Source: Myxococcales bacterium
Lineage (GTDB): Bacteria; Myxococcota_A; Polyangia; Haliangiales; Haliangiaceae
Length of the DNA: 64,000 nt
Assembly: GCA_016794525.1 (NCBI GenBank)
Contig: JAEUJY010000012.1
Location: 1 to 64,000 of the forward strand
Direction of reading: 5' to 3'
Position 1 is the first letter of the stretch; each line of letters begins with the position of its first letter. Positions 39,858-50,295 of the stretch are shown piece by piece. The notes under the pieces are model-generated. The model searched no databases, was not told where the DNA came from, and worked only from the letters and a program-made list of their open reading frames with translations. A program made the position numbers and the translations under genes.

Positions 39858-42577
39858 TGGCCACCTCCCGCGGCGCGGGCGGCGCGCCGCCGGCGCAGGC
39901 CGAGCGCGAGCGCCAGGCCGAGCAGCAGCCCGCCCGGCGAGCCGCCGCCGGTCGAGCAGCCGCCGCCGCCGCCGGTGGTCACGCGGTCTTCGTCGACCGG
40001 CCCGGCGTCGATCGGGGGCGGCGGCGTGGCGCAGGTGCCCTGCTCGCAGACCTCGTTGGCGCCGGGGCAGGTCACGCCCAGGCACGGGTCGCGCTCGCAC
40101 ATGCCGTTCTGCGGGTTGCACGCCTCGCCGCTGGGGCACGGGCGGCCCAGGCACGGGTCGTTCACGCAGGTGTGGCTGGTCTCGTTGCACACCTGGGTGC
40201 CGGGGCAGGGGCCGCCGCACGGGTCGGGCTCGCACATGCCGCGATCGCAGCGCTCGCCGGTGGCGCAGGTCACGCCGGTGCAGCTGCCGACGCACTGGCC
40301 GCCTTGGCAGTACTGGTTGCCGCCGCAGGTGACCCCGGCGCACGGATCGTCGACGCAGGTGCCGCCGACGCACTGCTGGGTGGCGGTGCAGCGATCGGGG
40401 AACGTCAGGCAGTTGTCGGGGCGGCACTCGCCGAGGCTGCCGACGCACACCTCGCCGGCGCCGCAGGTGACCTGATCGCACGCGCGCACGCAGGTGCCCG
40501 CGTCGCAGACGGTCTGGTCGCCGTTGGGCAGCGGATCGCAGGTGACGTTGAAGCACGGATCGGCGATGCAGAAGCTGTCGACGCAGACCCGGCCCTCGGG
40601 ACACGGGAACTCGCCCGACGCGCACGGCAGCGCGCACTGGCAGTGGGTGCAGGTGGCGCCGCCGCCGCACAGCGTGCCCTCGTCGACCTGGCCGTTGCAG
40701 TTGTCGTCCTCGCAGTTGCAGGTCTCGGTCATCGCCGGCTCGCCGCCCTGGCACACGTAGGTGCCGCCGACGCAGCGCAGGACGCCGGGCATGCACAGCG
40801 GCTCGCCGCCGGGGCCGGTGGTGCACGGGCCCATGTCCGGCACGCCCTCGTCGACCAGGCCGTTGCAGTTGTCGTCGAAGTCGTTGCACACCTCGGGGCC
40901 GCCGCCGGTCGAGCCCTCGCAGGTGAGCACGCCGTTGGTGCAGACGGTCTGGCCGACGCCGCACGAGCTCGAGCAGTCGGCGCCGCCGGTGCCCTCGTCG
41001 ACCATGCCGTTGCAGTTGTTGTCGATCGTGTCGCACGACTCGGTGGCCGGGCCGACCTCGCCGACGCAGGTGCCCCAGCTGCCGGTCGAGCAGGTCTGCA
41101 TGCCCGGGTGGCAGATGCCCATCATCGGGTTGCCGCCGGGGATGGCCGAGCAGTCGCGGACCAGGCCGTCGATGACGCCGTCGCAGTCGTCGTCGCGGTT
41201 GTTGCAGGTCTCGGTGGCGGGGCCGGTGCCGGTGCAGGTGCCCCAGCTGCCGGCGGTGCAGGTCTGGGTGCCGGCCGAGCACTCGCCGACGTCGGTGCCG
41301 CAGCCGCGGACCAGCATCTCGTCGACCTGGCCGTCGCAGTCGTCGTCGGCGTTGTTGCAGATCTCGACGCCCGAGCAGCTGCAGATCAGGCCCTCGTCGA
41401 TCTGGCCGTCGCAGTTGTCGTCGATGTTGTTGCAGATCTCGGTGGTCGGCGTCGCGCCCGGGCTGGTGATGTTGCAGGTGGTGCCGGCGCCCGACGCCGT
41501 GCACACGTAGGTGCCGGTGCCGCGGCAGCGGCCGAGCATGCCGTTGTCGCAGGCGCCGCCGCGGTTGGGGAAGTCCTCGTCGATCAGCGTGTCGCAGTCG
41601 TCGTCGAGGTTGTTGCACTGCTCGAACTTCACGGCCTCGGCGAGGATCGTCGAGATCGCGACCTGGAGCTGCTCCTCGTTGGCGGCGTAGAGGCCCTCGT
41701 TGACGCCGGCCACGTCGGCCGCGCCGCCAGCGTGGGCGATGCCCTCGATCGACGCCGCGCCCGGGGTGACGCCGAAGCCGATCGCCTTGGTCTCGATGCG
41801 GTAGGAGCGGGTGTCGACGGTGGTGGTCAAGAGCGACGCCGCCGCCGCGGTGGTGTTGGCGAACGTCGTGCAGGTCTCGTCGCCGTCGGTCAGCGAGATG
41901 ACGATGTACGGCCGGCACTGGCGACCGCTGGGCAGGAACACGTTCTTGAGCGGGTCGTTGCGGATCGGATCGAAGCCGGGCTGGCCCGACGCCAAGAGCG
42001 TCGTGCCGTCGGTGGCCTGCAGGCCCTGCCAGTAGCGCTTGGCGCCCTTGAGCGAGCCGGCGATCGGGGTCCAGCCGCCGGTGTAGATGTCGGGGTCGTT
42101 CGCGATCGCGGTGCTGGTGCAGGTGCCGAAGACGAAGTTGTTCCAGGTCACGAGGTCGCTGTTGTTGCCGTCGTACATGCCGGTCAACACCTCGAGGCGG
42201 GTGTCGCTCGACATCGCCGACGAGCAGCCGGTGCCGGTGGCCTCGTCGCACGCGGTGCAGTCGATGCCGTTCATCGTGCAGCCGTCGGCGGGGTTGGTGT
42301 CGGTCGACGACTCGCGGAAGCGGCCGAGGCCGAGCACCATGTCGCCGTAGCTGTTGGCGATGCCGGCGATGGCGCACTTCGCGTGATCGAGGCGGGTGTC
42401 GATCGAGCCCGGACAGCTCGGCGGCCCGAACCCGGTCGCGTTGTCGGTCATCGACCCCGAGGTGTCGACGATCAAGAACACGTACGGCTTGAGCGGTTCG
42501 CCGGCGTCGGAGACGCGGACCAGCGCGCACAGCAGGAAGAACGTGGCGACCCCGCGCCACGCGAGCACTCGTTGCAT
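39854..42577 (-). CDS. Secreted vWA-domain, MopE-repeat, MYXO-CTERM surface protein
   Basis: 907 residues. After a signal peptide (TFFLLCALVRVSDAG) comes a von Willebrand A domain with an intact MIDAS (DTSGSMT near residue 38, later SLTDGDE), ~20-320. Then follow about eight MopE repeats (CNNLDDDCDTLIDED), a long Cys-rich region of EGF/Dickkopf-like modules (CGAGEVCVG, CPSGEACNP), and a tail of GGGGGCSTGGG, hydrophobic helix, RRRRAARAA. vWA plus calcium-loop repeats suggest adhesion or a role in surface assembly. TAGAAT lies 8 nt before the ATG. Confidence 0.88.
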   Translation of the reverse strand: MQRVLAWRGVATFFLLCALVRVSDAGEPLKPYVFLIVDTSGSMTDNATGFGPPSCPGSIDTRLDHAKCAIAGIANSYGDMVLGLGRFRESSTDTNPADGCTMNGIDCTACDEATGTGCSSAMSSDTRLEVLTGMYDGNNSDLVTWNNFVFGTCTSTAIANDPDIYTGGWTPIAGSLKGAKRYWQGLQATDGTTLLASGQPGFDPIRNDPLKNVFLPSGRQCRPYIVISLTDGDETCTTFANTTAAAASLLTTTVDTRSYRIETKAIGFGVTPGAASIEGIAHAGGAADVAGVNEGLYAANEEQLQVAISTILAEAVKFEQCNNLDDDCDTLIDEDFPNRGGACDNGMLGRCRGTGTYVCTASGAGTTCNITSPGATPTTEICNNIDDNCDGQIDEGLICSCSGVEICNNADDDCDGQVDEMLVRGCGTDVGECSAGTQTCTAGSWGTCTGTGPATETCNNRDDDCDGVIDGLVRDCSAIPGGNPMMGICHPGMQTCSTGSWGTCVGEVGPATESCDTIDNNCNGMVDEGTGGADCSSSCGVGQTVCTNGVLTCEGSTGGGPEVCNDFDDNCNGLVDEGVPDMGPCTTGPGGEPLCMPGVLRCVGGTYVCQGGEPAMTETCNCEDDNCNGQVDEGTLCGGGATCTHCQCALPCASGEFPCPEGRVCVDSFCIADPCFNVTCDPLPNGDQTVCDAGTCVRACDQVTCGAGEVCVGSLGECRPDNCLTFPDRCTATQQCVGGTCVDDPCAGVTCGGNQYCQGGQCVGSCTGVTCATGERCDRGMCEPDPCGGPCPGTQVCNETSHTCVNDPCLGRPCPSGEACNPQNGMCERDPCLGVTCPGANEVCEQGTCATPPPPIDAGPVDEDRVTTGGGGGCSTGGGSPGGLLLGLALALGLRRRRAARAAGGGQ

Positions 42578-42585
42578 AGCCCAAA

Positions 42586-42591
42586 ATTCTA
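42586..42591 (-). promoter_or_regulatory. -10 hexamer TAGAAT, 8 nt from the vWA gene start
   Basis: TAGAAT matches TATAAT at five positions and is followed by 8 nt and the ATG. No good -35 is visible. Predicted 2-nt leader. Confidence 0.5.
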
Positions 42592-42628
42592 CAGGCAGCG
42601 CCGGGTCGCCCGCAGCCGATCGAGATCA

Positions 42629-42667
42629 CACCTACCCCATCGGCATCCCAGCCCGGCGAGGTAGGTG
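42629..42667. other. Inverted repeat CACCTACC / GGTAGGTG
   Basis: Perfect 8-base arms 23 bases apart between the permease stop and the vWA promoter. It could end the efflux transcript or bind a regulator of the vWA gene. Confidence 0.3.
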
Positions 42668-42693
42668 CGGCTGCGACCGGGCCGCCGCGGCCC

Positions 42694-43917
42694 CTACTCG
42701 TGACGGAGCGCGACGATGGGATCGAGCCGGGCCGCGCGGTGGGCCGGGTACCAGCCGAAGACCACGCCGACCGCCCCGGCGACGCCGACCGCCAGCGCGA
42801 CGACGTCGGGCTGCACCAGCAGCGGGAAGCCGAACTTCGCGGCCATGCCCTGGCCCGCCAGCACCCCGGCGGCGATGCCGGCCACGCCGCCGGCCAGGGA
42901 CAGCACGACCGCCTCGATCAGGAACTGCTGCCGGATGTGCCGCGGCCGCGCGCCGACCGCCATCCGCAGGCCGATCTCGCGGGTGCGCTCGGTGACGCTG
43001 ACCAGCATGACGTTCATGATGCCGATGCCGCCGACCAGCAGGCTGACCAGCGCGACGCCGGCCAGGAGCGAGGTGATCGTCGCGGTCGACGCGGCGCGGG
43101 CCTTGGCCACGGCGGTCAGGTCGCGCACCGAGAAGTCGTCGTCGGCGTCGGCCCGCAGCTGGTGGCGGCCGCGCAGCAGCTCCTCGATCGCGGCCTTGGC
43201 CTCGGCGGTGCGCTCGCGCGACGTGGCCATGACCATGATCTGCCCGGTGAGGAAGCGGGCGTTGGACGGCGCCAGCTTGCCGGCGAACGCGGTGGTCGGC
43301 ACGACGATCAGGTCGTCGTTGTCCTGGCCGAAGCCCGACGTGCCCTTCTTCTCGAGCACGCCGACGACGGTGAACGGGGTGCGGGCGATCCGCACGGTCT
43401 GGCCGATCGGATCGACGCCGGGGAACAGGTTGTCGACGATGGTCTGGCCGATGACCGCGACCTTGCGCGCGCCGGCGACGTCGGCGTCGGTGAACGCGGC
43501 GCCGGCCGCCACGTCCCACGACCGCACGACGAACCACGCCGGCGTCGTGCCGTTGACCTGGGTCTGCCAGTTGCTGGTCTCGGACACCGCCTGCGCGTTG
43601 GTGCGCAGCTGCGGCGCCGCCGCCGCCACCTCGGGCAGCGCGCCGACCGCGGCCAGGTCGGCCCAGGTCAGGGTCGGGCGGCTGCCGGCGCCGCCGCGCA
43701 CGCCGCCGCTCTGGGTCGAGCCGCTGGTGACGATCAGCGTGCTCTGCCCCATCGCCTCGAACTGCTCGGCGACGCGGACCTTGGCGCCCTCGCCGATCGC
43801 GACCATCGCGATGACGGCGCCGACGCCGATGATCACGCCGAGCACCGTGAGCAGCGATCGGGTCTTGGTGCGCGACAGCGCGGTGAGGGCGATGGCGATG
43901 GTGCGCAGCAGGTTCAC
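42694..43917 (-). CDS. MacB-type ABC transporter permease
   Basis: 407 residues from a GTG overlapping the ATPase stop (GTGA). One N-terminal helix (RTKTRSLLTVLGVIIGVGAVIAMVAIGEGA), a large periplasmic domain (~50-270), then three C-terminal helices including GGIGIMNVMLVSVTERTREIGLRMAVGA and ending DPIVALRHE. This is the FtsX/MacB layout without a fused ATPase. It should form a mechanotransmission pump with the ATPase, membrane-fusion protein and outer channel encoded nearby. Confidence 0.92.
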   Translation of the reverse strand: MNLLRTIAIALTALSRTKTRSLLTVLGVIIGVGAVIAMVAIGEGAKVRVAEQFEAMGQSTLIVTSGSTQSGGVRGGAGSRPTLTWADLAAVGALPEVAAAAPQLRTNAQAVSETSNWQTQVNGTTPAWFVVRSWDVAAGAAFTDADVAGARKVAVIGQTIVDNLFPGVDPIGQTVRIARTPFTVVGVLEKKGTSGFGQDNDDLIVVPTTAFAGKLAPSNARFLTGQIMVMATSRERTAEAKAAIEELLRGRHQLRADADDDFSVRDLTAVAKARAASTATITSLLAGVALVSLLVGGIGIMNVMLVSVTERTREIGLRMAVGARPRHIRQQFLIEAVVLSLAGGVAGIAAGVLAGQGMAAKFGFPLLVQPDVVALAVGVAGAVGVVFGWYPAHRAARLDPIVALRHE

Positions 43918-44675
43918 GACGGCTCCTCCGGCAGGTCGGCCAGCGCGGCGGCGGCGGTGGCGGCGACCTGCGGTCGATCGCTGGCGATGCGCCCGTCCTT
44001 GACCACCACCACGCGCGTCGCGAACGCCGCGATGTCGTGCTCGTGGGTGACCAGCACGATCGTCATGCCCTCGGCCGACAGCTCCTGGAACAGCGCCATG
44101 ATCTCGAGGCTGGTGCGGGTGTCGAGGTTGCCGGTCGGCTCGTCGGCGAGGATCACCGCCGGGCGGGTCACGATGGCGCGCGCGATCGCGACGCGTTGCT
44201 GCTGGCCGCCCGACATCTGGTTGGGGTGGTGCAGGAGCCGCGCGCCGAGCCCGACCCGCTCGAGGGCGACCTGGGCCCGGGCCCGGACCTCGCGGCGCCG
44301 CACGCCCGCGTACAGCAGCGGCAGCGCGACGTTGTCGAGCGCGGTGGTGCGCGGCAGCAGGCTGTAGTTCTGGAAGACGAAGCCGAGCGTGCGGTTGCGC
44401 AGGTCGGCCTTGCGATCGGGGGACAGCGTCCCGACGTCCTCGCCGTCGAGCAGGTAGCGCCCAGCGGTCGGCGCGTCGAGGCACCCGAGCAGGTTCATCA
44501 GCGTCGACTTGCCCGAGCCCGACGCGCCCATGATCGCGACGAAGTCGCGGGCGCCGATCGTCAGGTCGACGCCGCGCAGCGCGTGGACGACGTGCTCGCC
44601 CTCGCCGTAGACGCGGGTGACGCCGTGCAGCTCGATGACCGGGTGGGAGGCGGTGGCGATGGCGGTGGCGGGCAT
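43914..44675 (-). CDS. MacB-type ABC transporter ATP-binding protein
   Basis: 253 residues with Walker A GASGSGKST, Q-loop in FVFQNYSLLPR, signature MSGGQQQR, Walker B VILADEPTGNLD and the switch His in LVTHEHD, as in the LolD/MacB subclass. It energises the permease encoded by the next gene. The start at 44675 is chosen by homology; the frame is open far upstream as an antisense shadow. Confidence 0.94.
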   Translation of the reverse strand: MPATAIATASHPVIELHGVTRVYGEGEHVVHALRGVDLTIGARDFVAIMGASGSGKSTLMNLLGCLDAPTAGRYLLDGEDVGTLSPDRKADLRNRTLGFVFQNYSLLPRTTALDNVALPLLYAGVRRREVRARAQVALERVGLGARLLHHPNQMSGGQQQRVAIARAIVTRPAVILADEPTGNLDTRTSLEIMALFQELSAEGMTIVLVTHEHDIAAFATRVVVVKDGRIASDRPQVAATAAAALADLPEEPS

Positions 44676-44716
44676 GGGAGGCTCGGTTCGCGGTGGGTTG
44701 AGACGCCTCGAGGAAC

Positions 44717-45967
44717 TCAGAACATCGGCGGCGGGCCCGGCGGGCCGCTGCTGCGGTTGCCGCCGCGGCTGCCGCCGTTGCCGGCGGCGGGCGCGGCGCG
44801 GGCCCGCGAGTCGGCGGTGATGATCGCGTCGCCCTCGGCCAGCCCGGCGCCGGTGATCACCGTCGAGGTGCCGTCGCTGAGGCCGGTGGTCACCGCGACG
44901 CGGACCGGCGCGCCGTCGCGCAGCACCCAGACGCCGGGGCTCGGGCGCGCGCCGCGGGCCGGCTTGTCCATCGTCGCCGTGGCCGGGCGGTAGCGCAGCG
45001 CCTTCACCGGCACCACCAGCGCGTCGGGCGCCTGGTCGACGACGAACGTCGCGGTCGCGGTCATGCCCGGGCGCAAGAGGCCGTCGGGGTTGGCGACCGA
45101 CACCACCGCGTCGTAGGTGACGACGTTGTTGGTGGTGACGGCCTGGTTGCGGATCTGGCGCACCGCGCCGGCGAAGGTGCGATCGGGGAACGCGTCGAAC
45201 GCCAGCTCGACGCGCTGGCCGTCGGCGAGCTGGCTGACGTCGGCCTCGGCCACCGACGCGTGCAGCTCCATCCGCGCGAGGTCGCCGGCGATCACGAACA
45301 GCTCGGGCGCTTGCAGCGAGGCGGCGACGGTGTTGCCGGGGTCGACCGAGCGCGAGATCACGACGCCGGCGATCGGCGCGGTGATCGTCGTGTACGTGAG
45401 GTTGGTCTCGGCGTTGCGCACCTGGGCCTGCGCCAGCACGATGCTGGCCTTGGCCGACGCGACCGCGGCGTCGGCGACCGCGGCCGCGGCCTGGGCGGCG
45501 TCGACGTCGGAGGCCGACACCGCGCCCGACGCGACCAGGCTGGCGGTGCGGGTCGCGGTGACGTGGGCGTTGGCGGCGGTGGCCTTGGCCCGCACCAGCT
45601 CGGCCTGCGCGGCCTGCAGCCGCGCGCGGGCCTGGGCGCGCTCGCCGGTCAGCACCTGGGGATCGAGGCGCGCGAGCACCTGGCCCTTGGTGACGCGATC
45701 GTTGTGGTCGACCAGCACCTCGATGACGCGGCCCGAGACCTGGCTGCCGACCGTCGAGATCTCGACCGGCGACAGCGTGCCCGACGCGGTCACCGAGCGG
45801 ACCAGCGTGGTGCGCGCGAGCGGCGTGGTGGTGTAGGTCAGCGGCGCGGCGCGCCCGTGCCAGCGCTGCCACCCGAGCCAGCCGGCGACGGCCGCGACGG
45901 CCAGCACCGCGAGCGTGACGAGCCGCCGGGTCGCGGAGGTGCGTGCGTAGGTTGGATGCGAGGCCAT
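44717..45967 (-). CDS. Periplasmic membrane-fusion (HlyD/MacA-like) efflux adaptor
   Basis: 416 residues: short cytoplasmic tail, one helix (LVTLAVLAVAAVAGWLGW), barrel-sandwich halves (TVGSQVSGRVIEVLVDHNDRVTKGQVLARLD and TYTTITAPIAGVV), a helical hairpin between them rich in Ala and Gln, and a beta-barrel. The C-terminal 40 residues are a Gly/Arg/Pro tail. It bridges the MacB-type pump and the channel. It is first gene of the pump operon, with a sigma-54-like element 28 nt before the ATG. Confidence 0.9.
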   Translation of the reverse strand: MASHPTYARTSATRRLVTLAVLAVAAVAGWLGWQRWHGRAAPLTYTTTPLARTTLVRSVTASGTLSPVEISTVGSQVSGRVIEVLVDHNDRVTKGQVLARLDPQVLTGERAQARARLQAAQAELVRAKATAANAHVTATRTASLVASGAVSASDVDAAQAAAAVADAAVASAKASIVLAQAQVRNAETNLTYTTITAPIAGVVISRSVDPGNTVAASLQAPELFVIAGDLARMELHASVAEADVSQLADGQRVELAFDAFPDRTFAGAVRQIRNQAVTTNNVVTYDAVVSVANPDGLLRPGMTATATFVVDQAPDALVVPVKALRYRPATATMDKPARGARPSPGVWVLRDGAPVRVAVTTGLSDGTSTVITGAGLAEGDAIITADSRARAAPAAGNGGSRGGNRSSGPPGPPPMF

Positions 45968-45979
45968 GCCTCGCGGAGT

Positions 45980-45995
45980 TGCAAGCGTCGCGCCC
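45980..45995 (-). promoter_or_regulatory. Sigma-54-like promoter of the efflux pump operon
   Basis: GGGCGCGACGCTTGCA matches TGGCACGN4TTGCA except at two positions. The -12 C is exactly 14 nt from the ATG. It is nearly identical to the element before the channel gene. Confidence 0.6.
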
Positions 45996-46032
45996 GTCGA
46001 CGATCGCCGTCGTGTCGCGCGGTTGCGGGGCC

Positions 46033-46062
46033 GGCCTGCAGCTCCTGCAGGCCGACCTGCAG
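46033..46062. promoter_or_regulatory. CTGCAG array upstream of the pump operon
   Basis: CTGCAG at 46036, 46045 and 46057. The first two lie in a perfect 9-bp inverted repeat, GGCCTGCAG-CTC-CTGCAGGCC (46033-46053). It may be an enhancer site for the NtrC-type regulator, a transcript-end hairpin of the regulator gene, or both. Confidence 0.5.
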
Positions 46063-46075
46063 CGTGGCCCGCGGG

Positions 46076-47418
46076 CTACTCGATGCCGTAACGCTTGAGC
46101 TTGTCGTAGAGCGTGCGCTCGGCGATGCCCAGCACCTCGGCGGCCTTGCGGCGGTTGCCGGCCACCGAGGTCAGCGCGGCGACGATCGCGTCGCGCTCGA
46201 GCTCGACCAGCGGCCGCGCGGCGGCGAGCGGCGGCGCCGCGTCGACCGCGGCCGGCGGCGGCGCGCTGGCCTCGAGCCACACGTCGCTGGCGCCGATCAC
46301 GTCGCGCTCGGCCAGGATCGCCGCGCGCTCGAGCGTGTTGGCCAGCTCGCGCACGTTGCCCGGCCAGTGCCACGCGACCAGCCGCGCCTCGGCGTCGGCG
46401 CCGAGCGTCAGCACCCGGCCGCGCACGCTGGGGCCGATGCGCGCGAGCAGCGCGCGGGCCAGCGGCACCAGATCGCCCTTGCGCTCGCGCAGCGGCGGCA
46501 GGCGGATCGGGAACACCGCCAGGCGGTGGTACAGGTCCTCGCGGAACCGGCCGCCGGCCATCATCGCGCCGAGGTCGCGGTTGGTCGCGGCGATCCAGCG
46601 CACGTCGACGTCGAGGCTGCGGGTGCCGCCCAGCCGCTCGAACCGCCGCTCCTGGAGCACCCGCAACAGCTTGGCCTGCAGCTCGAGCTTGAGCTCGCCG
46701 ATCTCGTCGAGGAAGAACGAGCCGCCGTCGGCCAGCTCGATCTTGCCGCGGCGGCGCTCGACCGCGCCGGTGAAGGCGCCGCGCTCGTGGCCGAACAGCT
46801 CGCTCTCGAGCAGGTTCTCGGCCAGCGCCGCGCCGTTGATGGCCAGGAACGGCCGGGCGCGGCGATCGCTGCGGGCGTGGATCGCGCGGGCCGCGACCTC
46901 CTTGCCGGTGCCGGTCTCGCCGAGCAACAGCACGCTGGCGCTGGTGCGCGCGACCTTCTCGATCGCCGACACCACCGGGGCCATCGCCGGATCGCCGTAG
47001 GTCAGCGGCGGCAGGCTGTCGTCGGCGCTGGCGCCGGCCTTGGCGTCGAGCAGCCGGCGCCGCTCGAGCGCGCGCTCGACGACCAGGCGCAGCTCGTCGG
47101 GGCCGCCCAGCGGCTTCTGCAGGTAGTCGAACGCGCCCAGCTTCATCGCCGCGACCGCGGTGTCGACCGCGCCGAACGCGGTCATGACGATCACCTCGAC
47201 CTCGGGCTGCTCGGCCTTGAGCTTCTTGACCAGCGTCAGGCCATCGACGTGGGGCATGCGCAGGTCGGTGACGACCAGATCGAAGCCGCGCTCGTCGAGC
47301 TTCTTGCTCGCGACCCGGCCGTCCTCGGCCTCGACGACGTCGTGGCCGTCGAGGCGCAGGCTGTCGCCCACGAACTCGCGCAGGCCGGGCTCGTCGTCGA
47401 CGACCAGGATCCGCGCCA

Positions 47419-47419
<1 letters not shown>
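46076..47419 (-). CDS. NtrC-family sigma-54-dependent response regulator
   Basis: 447 residues. The receiver (1-~118) has the phospho-acceptor Asp in LVVTDLRMP and the conserved DD and K (VVDDEPG, QKPLG). The AAA+ domain (~140-375) has Walker A GETGTGKE, the sigma-54 contact loop GAFTGA and Walker [10 protein letters not shown]. The Fis-type helix-turn-helix is at the end ([25 protein letters not shown]). It activates sigma-54 promoters by ATP hydrolysis. Its ATG overlaps the kinase stop by one base. Likely targets are the three sigma-54-like promoters of this locus. Confidence 0.96.
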
Positions 47420-48684
<1,265 letters not shown>

Positions 48685-48696
48685 TGTATCCCCCTG

Positions 48697-48712
48697 AGCA
48701 AGCGGCGAGCCA
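48697..48712 (-). promoter_or_regulatory. Sigma-54-like promoter of the sensor-regulator operon
   Basis: TGGCTCGCCGCTTGCT differs from TGGCACGN4TTGCW at one position. The -12 C is 14 nt from the GTG. A GGGGG run just before the GTG would fall upstream of the predicted start of transcription. Confidence 0.65.
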
Positions 48713-48760
48713 GCGCCGGGGCTGGCGCGGCGCCCGCGGCGCGGGGCGGTCCTGCGAAAC

Positions 48761-48784
48761 CTGCAGGTCCTGCAGCGCCTGCAG
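48761..48784. promoter_or_regulatory. Three CTGCAG units at 9-bp period between kinase and channel genes
   Basis: CTGCAG at 48761, 48770 and 48779, the first inside the palindrome ACCTGCAGGT. The array lies between the two divergent sigma-54-like promoters and so could serve both as an enhancer. Confidence 0.6.
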
Positions 48785-48796
48785 CCAGCCGGCGCG

Positions 48797-48812
48797 CGGC
48801 GCGTCGCTTGCA
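48797..48812 (+). promoter_or_regulatory. Sigma-54-like promoter of the outer-membrane channel gene
   Basis: CGGCGCGTCGCTTGCA; the -12 C is 14 nt from the ATG at 48825. It shares 14 of the 15 bases GGCGCGxCGCTTGCA with the pump-operon element. Confidence 0.6.
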
Positions 48813-48824
48813 GTGCGTCGGCGC

Positions 48825-50249
48825 ATGCGACCGCGCAGCTTGCTCTCGTTGATGTTGGTGTCCGGACTCGTACAGTCGGCGTGCGCTGGCGGACAGCGAC
48901 CCGAACCGCGCACGCCGATCGCCGCCCTCGGCCAGTTCTCGACGTCGGGCGGCCGCCCGGCGCCGCCGCGGTTCTGGACCGCGTTCGGCGATCCCGCGCT
49001 CGACGCGCTGATCGAGCAGGCGCTGGTCGACGGCTTCGACGTGCCGATGGCGTGGGCGCGGCTGCGCCAGGCCGACGCCGCGGCGCGCGCCGCCGGGGCC
49101 GCGCGCTACCCCAGCGTCGACGCCAGCGTCGGCGGCGGCGCGTCGGCCACCGGGTTCGACGGCGCGTCGACTCGCACCAGCGTCTCGGTGGGCGTCGCCG
49201 CCAGCTACGAGCTCGACCTGTGGGGCGGCGTGGCCGCGAGCCGCGACGCCGCCGGGTGGTCGGCGCACGCCGCGCGCGCCGACGTCGACGCCGCGGCGAT
49301 CACCGTCGCGGCGCAGCTCGCGACCGCGTGGTACCGCCGCGCGACCGCGGTCGCCGAGGTGGCGTTGCTCGAGCAGGACCTGGCCACCAGCGAGGCGACG
49401 CTGGCGCTGGTCGCGGCCCGGGTCGGCGGCGGCGTCGCCCCCGACAGCGATCGCCTGCGGCAGACCCAGGCGGTCGAGGCGCTGCGCGGTCAGCTCGCCG
49501 TCGCGCGCGCCGCGGTGCGCACGCAGGAGCACGCGATCAACGCGCTGCGCGGCGCGGTCCCCGACGCCGCGCTGCCCGCGGCGACCGCGGTGCCGACGCT
49601 GCCGGCGCTGCCCGCGACCGGCGTGCCGGCGACGATCCTCGGCCAGCGCCCCGACGTCGCCGCGGCGTGGGCGCGCGTCGAGGCCGCCGATCGCACGGTG
49701 GCGCAGGCGGTGGCCGAGCGTTACCCGCGGGTGTCGCTGTCGGCGAGCCTGGCCTCGACCGGCCAGCTCGAGGGCTGGCTGGCCAACCTCGCGGCCAACC
49801 TGGTCGCGCCGCTGTTCGACGGCGGCAGCCGGGCCGCGGCGGTCGATCGCGCGCGCGGCGGCGTCGACCTCGCGCTCCTGTCGTACAAGCAGGCGGTCGT
49901 CGCGGCGGCGGTCGAGGTCGAGGACGCGCTGGTCGACGAGGCGGCCCAGGCCGCGCTGGTGGCCAGCCTCGATCGCCAGCTCGCGCTGGCCGCGGCGACG
50001 CTGACCGCGGTGCGCGAGCAGTACGTCGCCGGCGCCACCGACCAGCTCCACGTGCTCGCCGCCGAGCAGAGCTACCAGGGCGTCGCCCGCGCGCGGCTCA
50101 GCGCCGCGACCCAGGCGGTCTACGCGCGGATCGCGCTGTACCGCGCGCTGGCCGGGCCGTTCCCGCTGGCCGCACCGGCGGAACCTGCAGTCGGCACGCG
50201 GAACCCGCAGCCCGCCGCCGCGCCGGCGGTCGAGCCGTCGCGGGGATAG
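48825..50249 (+). CDS. TolC/NodT-family outer-membrane efflux channel
   Basis: 474 residues. The ATG at 48825 is chosen because the upstream GTG at 48813 lies directly against the promoter element. A lipoprotein-like signal ([10 protein letters not shown]) has an unusual residue at -3. The body has the two OEP repeats: [37 protein letters not shown]; and a second set with [28 protein letters not shown] and [11 protein letters not shown]. It completes a tripartite pump with the MacAB-like proteins encoded on the other side of the sensor-regulator pair. Confidence 0.92.
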   Translation: MRPRSLLSLMLVSGLVQSACAGGQRPEPRTPIAALGQFSTSGGRPAPPRFWTAFGDPALDALIEQALVDGFDVPMAWARLRQADAAARAAGAARYPSVDASVGGGASATGFDGASTRTSVSVGVAASYELDLWGGVAASRDAAGWSAHAARADVDAAAITVAAQLATAWYRRATAVAEVALLEQDLATSEATLALVAARVGGGVAPDSDRLRQTQAVEALRGQLAVARAAVRTQEHAINALRGAVPDAALPAATAVPTLPALPATGVPATILGQRPDVAAAWARVEAADRTVAQAVAERYPRVSLSASLASTGQLEGWLANLAANLVAPLFDGGSRAAAVDRARGGVDLALLSYKQAVVAAAVEVEDALVDEAAQAALVASLDRQLALAAATLTAVREQYVAGATDQLHVLAAEQSYQGVARARLSAATQAVYARIALYRALAGPFPLAAPAEPAVGTRNPQPAAAPAVEPSRG

Positions 50250-50252
50250 CGC

Positions 50253-50268
50253 TGGCGCGGCGGGTGCA
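50253..50268 (+). promoter_or_regulatory. Sigma-54-like promoter of the EF-hand lipoprotein gene
   Basis: TGGCGCGGCGGGTGCA keeps GG-N10-GC and differs from consensus at two other positions. The predicted start near 50279 leaves a leader that includes AAGGAGG. One CTGCAG (50185) lies 63 bases upstream. Confidence 0.5.
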
Positions 50269-50295
50269 ATCACCGGCGGCGTCAAGGAGGTCACG

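Noticed and set aside
40172..42664. 830-codon plus-strand frame opposite the vWA/MopE gene
   Set aside because: Ala/Gly/Val-rich low-complexity shadow; the repeats and MIDAS are on the minus strand.
43914..46373. Single 819-codon frame covering adaptor and ATPase region
   Set aside because: Only the last 253 codons, from the ATG at 44675, are the ATPase; the earlier part is a shadow of the membrane-fusion gene in another frame, not a fusion protein.
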